A stretch of DNA of 11,941 nt from CAMQVM01 sp044433365 (lineage in GTDB: Bacteria; Bacteroidota; Bacteroidia; Bacteroidales; Rikenellaceae), in the NCBI GenBank assembly GCA_044433365.1, contig JAWXTR010000094.1, positions 1 through 11,941 of the forward strand. The letters are read 5' to 3'. Within the stretch, counting starts at the first letter, position 1. Each line of letters opens with the position of its first letter. Below, piece after piece: positions 6,098 to 11,941 of this stretch. Under the pieces are notes generated by a model, which was not told where the DNA came from, did not search any database, and saw only the letters and a list, made by a program, of their open reading frames with translations. A program made the position numbers and the translations under genes.

Positions 6098-8320
6098 ATG
6101 TCAAAGAAAACAAAAATAAATAGATTTTCCAAAGAAGAGTTGACTTTTCGTGTAAAAAAAGTGTTTGTATCAAATCCTACAGCACGAATTAAGTTGGCGC
6201 AACTCTATGCTCTTCTTGATATTAATCAAAGTAGAGACAAATATCTAGTTCGTGATGAAATAGCTACTCTTTTAGATGAAGAGTATCTAATCGACAATGG
6301 AAGAGAGTCGTACACATTAAATAGTGCTGCACTTGATGGCAAAGAGGGCGTAGTGGTTCAAATTACTAGAGGGGCTATCTTTGTAAAGGTCGACGAAATC
6401 GACGAAGATGTATATGTAGATATTGAAAAGTCGAAAAATGTGCTTGTTGGCGATAAAGTAAAGTTAATAATCGAGGGTGCTCGCTCAGCAAAAGGACGTA
6501 TTGAGGGTACTATTTGTGATGTTGTAGAGAGGTCGGACAAAAAATATGTTGGAGTTCTATCAATGACTCGTCATTTTGGCTTTGTTGTTGTCGACTCTAA
6601 TCGTATGCCTTACGATATTTTGATTCCGCAAGAAAATCTGCACGGTGCTACCGACAACCAAAAAGTTATGGTTGCAATTACCGAGTGGGCCGATGGAACA
6701 AAAAACCCTATCGGTGAGATTGTCGAAGTATTTGGTGATGCTGGTGATAATAGTGCAGAGATGCACGCAATTTTGACAGAATACGACCTTCCATATCAGT
6801 TTGATGAGCGAATAGAAAATGCAGCTGAGCAGATTAGTGATAAAATGAGCAGAGAGGAGATTGCCTCTAGGCGAGATATGCGCAAAATTACAACTTTTAC
6901 AATCGATCCTGCCGATGCAAAAGATTTTGACGATGCACTATCAATTCAAAAGCTAAAAAATGGCAATTGGGAGGTAGGTGTTCATATTGCTGATGTTACG
7001 CACTACGTAAAAGAGGGTAGTGAGCTAGATAAGGAGGCGGTAAGACGTGCTACATCTGTCTATTTAGTAGATAGAGTGGTTCCGATGCTTCCAGAAAGGC
7101 TCTCAAACTATCTTTGTTCGCTTCGTCCAAATGAGGATAAATTCTGTTTTTCAGCAGTTTTTGAGCTTAACGATAAAGCTGAGGTTGTGGAAAAATGGTT
7201 TGGACGCACTGTAATCCACTCCGATCGTCGCTTCTCTTACGAAGAGGCTCAAGCAGTTATAGAGAGCGGAGAGGGCGATTTAAAAGAGGAGATTTTGACG
7301 CTCGATAGATTGGCGAAGATAATCCGTAAGCAGAGATATGCCGATGGTGCTATCGCTTTTGAGAGAGACGAACCAAAATTTATCCTTAACGAAAAAGGTG
7401 CGCCTACGGGGGTTTATTTTAAGCAGATGAAAGACTCTAACCATCTAATCGAAGAGTTTATGCTTCTTGCTAACCGTTCAGTAGCAGAGTATATTGGAAA
7501 ACGTAGAGGTTCGAAGCGTACTTTCGTGTATCGTATTCACGACAGACCAAATAGCGACAAATTCAAGAGTTTTAGCGATTTTGTAGCGAAATTTGGATTC
7601 TTTATGAAGGCTAAAACTGATAGAGCTATAGGAAAAGAGATAAACAAGCTGTTAAATGGTATAAAAGGCAAAAAAGAGGAGTCGCTATTCTCCATTCTTG
7701 CACTTCGCACAATGGCAAAAGCTAAATATAGTACCGATAATATCGGCCACTATGGTTTGGCTTTCGACTACTATACACACTTTACATCGCCTATTCGTCG
7801 TTATCCTGATATGATGGTGCACCGCTTGCTTCAGTTCTATCTCGATGGAGGTAAGAAGGCAAGCAAAGAGCATTATGAAGAGCTTTGTGACCACTCATCT
7901 CAACGTGAGATTTTAGCTTCAGAGGCTGAAAGAGCATCCATCAAATATAAGATGGTGGAGTTTTTGCAAGATAAGATTGATATGGAGTTTAAAGGCTCGG
8001 TAAGTGGTGTTACAGAGTGGGGGGTATACGTAGAACTTGATGAGACAAAAATTGAGGGTATGGTTTCTGTAAGAAGTATGAAAGATGATTTCTACCAATT
8101 TGATGCCGACAACTACAAGCTTATTGGTATTCGCCACCGTCGCTCTTTAACACTTGGTGATAGTGTTGTGATTAAGGTTGTAAAAGCCGATTTACGCAAA
8201 AAACAGCTTGATTATGAGTTGGTAGGCTTTGTAGACTACAAAACTGGTAAGGTAAAAAGGGTTGAGGATAACTCTTATCTTAAATCGAGAACAAAACATA
8301 AGAAAAAAAGAAGAAAGTAA
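6098..8320 (+). CDS. rnr: Ribonuclease R, 3'-5' exoribonuclease
   Basis: RNase R degrades structured RNA processively from the 3' end, releasing nucleoside monophosphates. It serves mRNA and rRNA decay and trans-translation. The 740 residues carry an N-terminal winged-helix-like region (about 1-75), cold-shock/OB domains (about 82-210), the RNB catalytic domain (about 255-590) and a C-terminal S1 domain (about 630-707). The tail is basic (KSRTKHKKKRRK). The metal-binding aspartates lie in TIDPADAKDFDDAL (268-281: D270, D276, D278, D279), and the later conserved block HFTSPIRRYPD is at 561-571. All expected catalytic residues are present. The start MSKKTK is supported by an AT-rich leader and a -7-like box 21 bp upstream. 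It is transcribed away from tex. No hairpin terminator was found directly after the stop. Confidence 0.96.
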   Translation: MSKKTKINRFSKEELTFRVKKVFVSNPTARIKLAQLYALLDINQSRDKYLVRDEIATLLDEEYLIDNGRESYTLNSAALDGKEGVVVQITRGAIFVKVDEIDEDVYVDIEKSKNVLVGDKVKLIIEGARSAKGRIEGTICDVVERSDKKYVGVLSMTRHFGFVVVDSNRMPYDILIPQENLHGATDNQKVMVAITEWADGTKNPIGEIVEVFGDAGDNSAEMHAILTEYDLPYQFDERIENAAEQISDKMSREEIASRRDMRKITTFTIDPADAKDFDDALSIQKLKNGNWEVGVHIADVTHYVKEGSELDKEAVRRATSVYLVDRVVPMLPERLSNYLCSLRPNEDKFCFSAVFELNDKAEVVEKWFGRTVIHSDRRFSYEEAQAVIESGEGDLKEEILTLDRLAKIIRKQRYADGAIAFERDEPKFILNEKGAPTGVYFKQMKDSNHLIEEFMLLANRSVAEYIGKRRGSKRTFVYRIHDRPNSDKFKSFSDFVAKFGFFMKAKTDRAIGKEINKLLNGIKGKKEESLFSILALRTMAKAKYSTDNIGHYGLAFDYYTHFTSPIRRYPDMMVHRLLQFYLDGGKKASKEHYEELCDHSSQREILASEAERASIKYKMVEFLQDKIDMEFKGSVSGVTEWGVYVELDETKIEGMVSVRSMKDDFYQFDADNYKLIGIRHRRSLTLGDSVVIKVVKADLRKKQLDYELVGFVDYKTGKVKRVEDNSYLKSRTKHKKKRRK

Positions 8321-8382
8321 TAAATTAAAAGAAAATAATTAAAAATTTATAAAGAAAAGTGGCAATATTTATAAAATTTAGT

Positions 8383-8390
8383 TATCTTTG
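8383..8390 (+). promoter_or_regulatory. Bacteroidota-type -7 box upstream of purD
   Basis: TATCTTTG is a perfect TAnnTTTG box. The -33 position carries only GTGG (8359-8362) instead of TTG. Transcription would start near 8396, which leaves a leader of about 430 nt before purD that includes the whole 162-bp repeat element. A short noncoding RNA is the alternative. Confidence 0.55.
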
Positions 8391-8633
8391 TAAGATATAG
8401 AGGTTTTTTAAAACTGTGAATTATTAATTTTCAAATAGTTATATGCTCTGTTTTTTGTTGTAATTAGAGCTGTTTTTAAGTTGTTTGAATATTTAGACGG
8501 TCTGTTTTAAAGGATTTTTATATATATTTAAGGTTGTTTGTTGAAAAATTTAGTTTTTTATAAACTTCCGTCTCTTTTGTATTAACAATAGGATGTTCGA
8601 GATTTTGAGTTTTATGAAATTAATGCTCTTATC
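8391..8633 (+). other. Noncoding stretch between the candidate promoter and the repeat element
   Basis: About 240 bases of T-rich sequence with no open frame of note. Two short pairings are possible: GCTCT (8445-8449) with AGAGC (8466-8470), and AGACGG (8495-8500) with CCGTCT (8568-8573). Neither amounts to a known riboswitch or RNA family that I recognise. It is either a long purD leader or an uncharacterised small RNA. Confidence 0.3.
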
Positions 8634-8637
8634 TTAA

Positions 8638-8799
8638 GGGAACTTCTAAAAATTGGATTTTAACGCTTTTTCATTTCGAGGCTTCATCTTTGAATTTTAC
8701 AAAATGCTTACGTAGGCACCACTACGCCCACATTTTGTAAAATCTAAATCTAAAGCCTCAAAATAAAAAATCGAATAAAACCAATTATTAGAACTCCCC
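8638..8799 (+). mobile_element. Full-length 162-bp GGGAACTTCTAA element, copy 1, with TTAA duplication
   Basis: The ends GGGAACTTCTAAAAATTGG (8638-8656) and CCAATTATTAGAACTCCCC (8781-8799) are inverted repeats with three mismatches in 19. TTAA flanks both sides (8634-8637, 8800-8803). Inside, GAGGCTT (8678-8684) pairs with AAGCCTC (8753-8759), ATTTTACAAAATG (8694-8706) with CATTTTGTAAAAT (8731-8743), and CGTAG with CTACG around the loop GCACCA (8716-8721). It has no coding capacity. It lies 23 bp before the purD ATG and so forms most of the proximal purD leader. It is MITE-like in build. Confidence 0.85.
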
Positions 8800-8825
8800 T
8801 TAAATTTCCTAAAAATATTAATTAA

Positions 8826-10142
8826 ATGTCAAAGACAATGAAGCTACCAAATAGCATAAATGTACTTTTATTGGGCAGTGGAGGCAGAGAATATGCCTTT
8901 GCCGAGTCGATTGCTAAGAGCGAAAGAACTAATCAGCTTTTTATCGCTCCAGGTAATGGTGGTACACAATCTTTAGGTGTTAATGTAGATATTGCAGCAA
9001 ATAACTTTGCAAGTATCAAACAGTTTGTTCTGGCTAATAATGTAAAATTGGTAGTTGTTGGTCCAGAAGATCCGCTTGTTCAAGGAATTGAAGATTTCTT
9101 TTTAAATGATGATGAAATCAAATATATTCCTGTTGTTGGACCATCTCTTGAGGGTGCAAAATTGGAGGGAAGCAAACAGTATGCCAAAGATTTTATGATG
9201 CGTCATAGAGTTCCTACAGCAGCTTTTGGTACTTTCTCTCAGCAAACTCAACAAGAAGCTTTCGATTTTATCGATTCGCTTCAAGCTCCTTACGTATTAA
9301 AGGCTAATGGTCTTGCTGCAGGTAAAGGTGTGCTTATTATCGATAATGCACAGGAGGCAAAAGATGAATTTGCTGCTATGGTAGATGGAAAATTTGGACA
9401 AGCTAGTAAAAAAGTGGTTATCGAAGAGTATCTTCACGGTATTGAGCTATCGGTTTTTGTTGCTACAGATGGAAAGAGCTATAAGGTGCTTCCAACTGCA
9501 AAAGATTATAAGCGTATAGGCGAGGGCGACACAGGTCTAAACACTGGTGGTATGGGTGCAGTATCTCCTGTTCCTTTTGCTGATGCAGAATTTATGGCAA
9601 AAGTTGAGGAGCGTATCATTATACCAACAGTCAATGGTCTAAAAGAGGAGAATATCCGTTATCATGGCTTTATCTTTATCGGTTTAATGAATTGTGGTGG
9701 CGATCCTTATGTTATCGAGTACAATGTTAGAATGGGTGACCCAGAAACAGAAGCTGTACTTCCACGTATTGAGTCAGATATCATCGAGCTTTTCGAGGGA
9801 ATTGTTTATGAGTCGTTAGATAGTAAAGAGCTTGTAATTAGTAGCGATTATGCAACTACTGTTGTGTGTGTAGCTGGTGGTTATCCCGGAGATTACGAAA
9901 AAGGTGATGTAATAACAGGCATCAAGAGTGTTGAAAATGCTACAGTCTACCATGCAGGAACAAAGATGGAAGAGGGTGAGCTAAAAACTAATGGCGGTCG
10001 AGTTCTTACAGTTACAGGTAAGGGCAAAACAATTGAAGAAGCTCTTGAAAAGTCGTATAGTGCGATTGAAAAAATCGAATATAAAGGTAAATATTTTAGA
10101 AAAGATATTGGTCAAGATTTATTAAAATTGATGGAAAAATAG
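8826..10142 (+). CDS. purD: Phosphoribosylamine-glycine ligase (GAR synthetase)
   Basis: PurD joins glycine to phosphoribosylamine with ATP, the second step of purine synthesis. The 438 residues carry the N-domain loop LLLGSGGREYA (14-24), GPEDPLV (79-85), the ATP-grasp core with KANGLAAGKGV (159-169) and IEEYLHGIELSVF (199-211), PTAKDYKRIGEGD (223-235), NTGGMGA (239-245) and the metal/ATP site EYNVRMGDPETE (298-309, E298 and N300). A C-terminal domain follows to 438. Most family members read GGREHA, so Y23 replaces a near-invariant histidine. KAN replaces the usual KAD. An alternative start is Met5 at 8838. The first ATG leaves four extra residues. The upstream region is occupied by a repeat element, and a strong hairpin lies 150 nt downstream. 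Confidence 0.96.
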   Translation: MSKTMKLPNSINVLLLGSGGREYAFAESIAKSERTNQLFIAPGNGGTQSLGVNVDIAANNFASIKQFVLANNVKLVVVGPEDPLVQGIEDFFLNDDEIKYIPVVGPSLEGAKLEGSKQYAKDFMMRHRVPTAAFGTFSQQTQQEAFDFIDSLQAPYVLKANGLAAGKGVLIIDNAQEAKDEFAAMVDGKFGQASKKVVIEEYLHGIELSVFVATDGKSYKVLPTAKDYKRIGEGDTGLNTGGMGAVSPVPFADAEFMAKVEERIIIPTVNGLKEENIRYHGFIFIGLMNCGGDPYVIEYNVRMGDPETEAVLPRIESDIIELFEGIVYESLDSKELVISSDYATTVVCVAGGYPGDYEKGDVITGIKSVENATVYHAGTKMEEGELKTNGGRVLTVTGKGKTIEEALEKSYSAIEKIEYKGKYFRKDIGQDLLKLMEK

Positions 10143-10290
10143 TCGTTAGACAATATTTTAATCTGATTTTAATAAAATTTTTTCTGTAATTAATTTCCAT
10201 ATATTACTAAATAATATAAAAGGTTTGCAAAAATCAAGTTGCGTAATTTAAGCAAATCTTACAATTATTTTTTAATTTAATATACTAGCT
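10143..10290. other. AT-rich spacer after purD with no gene
   Basis: No open frame or known RNA is seen. A weak hairpin is possible between AAGGTTTGC and GCAAATCTT (about 10219-10259). The distal part of the 489-bp noncoding gap is accounted for by the terminator, a candidate promoter and the nested repeats listed separately. Confidence 0.5.
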
Positions 10291-10337
10291 AAAAAGCTGT
10301 ATATAGTGGCTATAGCCAACTATGTACAGCTTTTTTT
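10291..10337 (+). terminator. Strong hairpin terminator downstream of purD
   Basis: AAAAAGCTGTATATAGT (10291-10307) pairs with ACTATGTACAGCTTTTT (10319-10335) with one G-U pair. The loop itself folds as GGC-TATA-GCC, giving about 20 bp in total with a bulged A. Seven T residues (10331-10337) end it on the plus strand. A five-A run on the left makes it potentially bidirectional. It is the only good terminator after purD. Confidence 0.85.
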
Positions 10338-10365
10338 GATTAATGGCTATTTTTCATTACCTTAG
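10336..10365 (+). promoter_or_regulatory. Candidate promoter for the membrane-protein gene
   Basis: TTG (10336-10338) and TACCTTAG (10358-10365) are 19 bp apart. The -7 box has one mismatch to TAnnTTTG. It begins within the T run of the purD terminator, a common compact arrangement. The leader would be about 260 nt and would contain the nested repeat elements. Confidence 0.4.
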
Positions 10366-10383
10366 TGCGCTCGCTTATTTTAA

Positions 10384-10594
10384 GTGAACTTCTAAAAATC
10401 AAATAAAGGGAACTTCTAAAATCTGACTTTCGCAGCTTTTCCGTTTTAAGGCTTCACCTTTGGATTTTGCAAATAAGGGCGGTAGGAGCCACTACAGCCC
10501 TTATTTGCAAAATCCAAATCTAAAGCCTTAAAACAAAAAATCTCTCAAAATCCAGAATTTAGAACTCCCCTAAAATCAATTATCAGAACTACTC
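10384..10594 (+). mobile_element. 44-bp mini element split by a full copy (nested insertion)
   Basis: The outer left part GTGAACTTCTAAAAATCAAA runs on to 10407, and the outer right part ATCAATTATCAGAACTACTC is 10575-10594. Removing the inner copy and one TAAA leaves 44 bp. This aligns without gaps to the reverse complement of the mini element at 167-210 (32 of 44 bases identical, with the ends best conserved). The flanks are TTAA (10380-10383) and TTGA (10595-10598), a slightly decayed duplication. The lower similarity suggests that it is the older insertion. Confidence 0.7.
10408..10570 (+). mobile_element. Full-length 163-bp GGGAACTTCTAA element, copy 2, nested, with TAAA duplication
   Basis: It begins GGGAACTTCTAAAATCTG and ends AATTTAGAACTCCCC, with TAAA on both sides (10404-10407, 10571-10574). 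A perfect 22-bp stem (10459-10480 with 10497-10518) carries the apical pair GTAG/CTAC and loop GAGCCA (10486-10491). Both strands of its stem differ from copy 1 in a matched way, so pairing is kept. It has no coding frame. It sits 62 bp before the membrane-protein start. Confidence 0.85.
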
Positions 10595-10631
10595 TTGAAA
10601 ATTTGAGCAAAATAAGAACAACCTAAAATTT

Positions 10632-11717
10632 ATGCAAAAAAATTACGCAAAGCTATCGTTAATTCAAACAGTTGTATTTACTTTAATAGTAACTACCTTT
10701 TTTTGGGCTAATAGCTTTTTTAATATACTTACACCAGAGGTTACGCCAATAAGAGATTATGGAGTGACAAAGATTGGTGAGGGGTTAAACTCTATACTTA
10801 CAAAAGAGCCAATAATTGAGGCTATTATATCTCTGCTGATTAAGTTTGTAAATATTATATTAGTATATCGAATATTTGTGAGAAATGTAATCCATATAGC
10901 TGGAGGACACATCGTAATGTTGATGTATGCCCTAATTTATGGCATATTTGCAAATAGAGGGTGTACGCTAATTCCAGAGATTGCAGCCTTTCTTCTCCTA
11001 AACGGTGTCAACTATTCGTTTCAGATTAAAAAGCTTGTAAATTCGTCTCGAAGCTTCTTCCTGCACTCTTTTTTTATAAGTGTTGCAGCAATGCTTTTTA
11101 CTCCATCCTATATCGCAATAATTATTATAGCTACACGAGCCATAATTTTTCAAAGATTTTATCATCGTGAGCTAATTTCTCTATTCGTGGGCTTTATGTT
11201 GCCAATATTCTTTCTGTCGTACTACAATTGGCTTGTATATGATGACTTTTCAAGATATTCGGTAATGGTAAAAGATGTGGAGATTGGAGAATTTGCATTT
11301 TTATCGGTTGAAAGATTTTTGAACGCTTCGATAATTAAAATTTTGGCTATTTTACTCTTCTCTTACAGCTCTGTTTTGGCTGCTGTGAGATATTATGAGA
11401 GCAAAGACAAGCGCATGAGGGTGCGAAATTCGATGATAGTGTGGGGTGTGTTTCTATTTACGATTTATGTAATTACATTTTTATTTGTGATGATTACCTC
11501 TACCATTGCACCTATAATTGCCCTTCCTTTTGCAATGTTTACTTCGCTTTATTTCTGTCTGAACAGAAAGATTGGGGAGGCAAATATAATTTTTGCATCA
11601 ATTCTGCTACTTTTTCTTCTAAGCAATGTAGTGGAACATCATATAACGATTAACGAAATTATAATTTTACTAAAGGGCACTTCTAAAAATTGGATTTCAT
11701 CTGCTTTTCCATTTTGA
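10632..11717 (+). CDS. Polytopic inner-membrane protein, possibly DUF6427, C-terminus replaced by a repeat element
   Basis: The 361-residue product is strongly hydrophobic, with about 10-11 likely membrane segments (roughly 9-32, 60-82, 85-106, 113-128, 142-157, 158-175, 180-200, 233-252, 267-290, 291-310, 316-333). There is no signal peptide or catalytic motif I can name. In other Bacteroidota a membrane protein of the DUF6427 type often lies next to purD. Position, size and hydrophobicity fit, but I cannot confirm the family. Element copy 3 enters the frame at codon 348-349, so the last 13-14 residues (KGTSKNWISSAFPF) are repeat-encoded and the native end is missing. Most of the membrane region is intact, so it may still function or may be a pseudogene. 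Confidence 0.65.
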   Translation: MQKNYAKLSLIQTVVFTLIVTTFFWANSFFNILTPEVTPIRDYGVTKIGEGLNSILTKEPIIEAIISLLIKFVNIILVYRIFVRNVIHIAGGHIVMLMYALIYGIFANRGCTLIPEIAAFLLLNGVNYSFQIKKLVNSSRSFFLHSFFISVAAMLFTPSYIAIIIIATRAIIFQRFYHRELISLFVGFMLPIFFLSYYNWLVYDDFSRYSVMVKDVEIGEFAFLSVERFLNASIIKILAILLFSYSSVLAAVRYYESKDKRMRVRNSMIVWGVFLFTIYVITFLFVMITSTIAPIIALPFAMFTSLYFCLNRKIGEANIIFASILLLFLLSNVVEHHITINEIIILLKGTSKNWISSAFPF

Positions 11718-11827
11718 AGTTTCATCTTTGGATTTTACAAAATGCACCGTAGGCACCACTACGCTTACATTTTGCAAAATCCAAATCTAAAACCTCAAAA
11801 AGAAAAATCAAATAAAACCAATTATTA
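11675..11827 (+). mobile_element. GGGAACTTCTAA element, copy 3, lacking its last 9 bp
   Basis: It begins GGGCACTTCTAAAAATTGG after TAAA (11671-11674) and runs collinear with copy 1 for 153 bp to CCAATTATTA. The expected GAACTCCCC and the second flank are missing, replaced by the 117-bp terminal repeat. An 18-nt stem (11727-11744 with 11768-11785, one mismatch) carries GTAG/CTAC and the loop GCACCA. Its left end supplies the final codons and the stop of the membrane-protein frame. Confidence 0.8.
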
Positions 11828-11939
11828 AGTAGTGTAAAACAATTATTGCCATATTCTTAATAGCACTCTTGGAGCGATATTTTTCACTATTAAATCTCAA
11901 TATAGAACCACTATATTTTCGATTCAATAGCAAAAAATC
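11808..11939 (-). CDS. Second C-terminal fragment of the transposase-like protein (partial, inverted copy)
   Basis: Read from the right edge on the minus strand, the first 38 codons are identical to those at 3-116. The frame then runs into repeat copy 3 and ends in LIIGFI and TGA (11810-11808), where the left copy ends in LKRLS. The stop codon is therefore supplied by flanking DNA in at least one copy. This would fit an insertion sequence whose transposase frame runs to its very end. The rest of the gene is outside the window. Confidence 0.4.
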   Translation of the reverse strand, partial: DFLLLNRKYSGSILRFNSEKYRSKSAIKNMAIIVLHYLIIGFI

Positions 11940-11941
11940 TC
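11825..11941. repeat. Right arm of the 117-bp inverted repeat at the window ends
   Basis: Exact reverse complement of 1-117. Its inner edge falls in the shared TTAA-like sequence where element copy 3 loses its terminus, so the exact junction is uncertain by about three bases. The outer part of the repeat is cut by the window end. Confidence 0.95.

Noticed and set aside
8391..8633. Purine, PRPP or 6S RNA before purD
   Set aside because: None of the conserved core sequences I know for these RNAs are present, and the possible stems are only 5-6 bp. Kept only as an unidentified leader.
1..11941. The whole window as a composite transposon carrying cargo
   Set aside because: The genes inside are core housekeeping genes in ordinary operons with native-looking promoters. 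Inverted repeats at the exact ends are better explained by assembly breaks at repeated elements.

Overview
The window is AT-rich chromosomal DNA from a member of the Bacteroidota, most likely a Bacteroidales-type bacterium. Three things point there. The best promoters have the Bacteroidota form, TTG-N19-TAnnTTTG (guaB, and matching -7 boxes before rex and between rnr and purD). Shine-Dalgarno sequences are weak. The PurD, Tex, RNase R and HslR proteins look like those of that phylum. Species cannot be named from this.

Layout. Left end (1-217): the inward-facing 3' end of a repeated gene, probably a transposase, then a rho-independent terminator and a 44-bp mini repeat. Minus strand, 218-5977: guaB (IMP dehydrogenase) from its own promoter; a rex / RibF-like pair 6 bp apart; and a tex-hslR pair 3 bp apart. 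Plus strand, 6098-11717: rnr, divergent from tex; purD; and a polytopic membrane protein, possibly DUF6427, whose C-terminus is cut by a repeat. Right end: the same transposase-like 3' end on the minus strand, so the window is bounded by a perfect 117-bp inverted repeat. guaB and purD serve purine synthesis. Tex, RNase R and HslR serve transcription, RNA decay and ribosome quality control. Rex senses NADH/NAD+. This is housekeeping content, not cargo.

The most interesting layer lies between the genes: a family of short elements without coding capacity. Two complete copies (8638-8799 and 10408-10570, 162-163 bp) and one clipped copy (11675-11827) share GGGAACTTCTAA-type terminal inverted repeats, a long internal hairpin and a conserved apical stem with loop sequence GCACCA or GAGCCA. 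They sit between 4-bp direct repeats (TTAA or TAAA). Two 44-bp mini forms (167-210, and 10384-10594 once the insert is removed) keep only the ends. The second mini form was itself hit by a full copy, so excising the insert restores a 44-bp element. A perfect 22-bp-arm palindrome at 3327-3375 shares the terminal motif. One copy ends the membrane-protein reading frame, and its own right end is replaced by the 117-bp repeat.

The exact placement of the 117-bp repeat at both window ends looks like an assembly breaking inside two inverted copies of a longer repeat. What lies outside cannot be seen. Noncoding stretches over 300 bases are 8321-8825 and 10143-10631. Both are described below.
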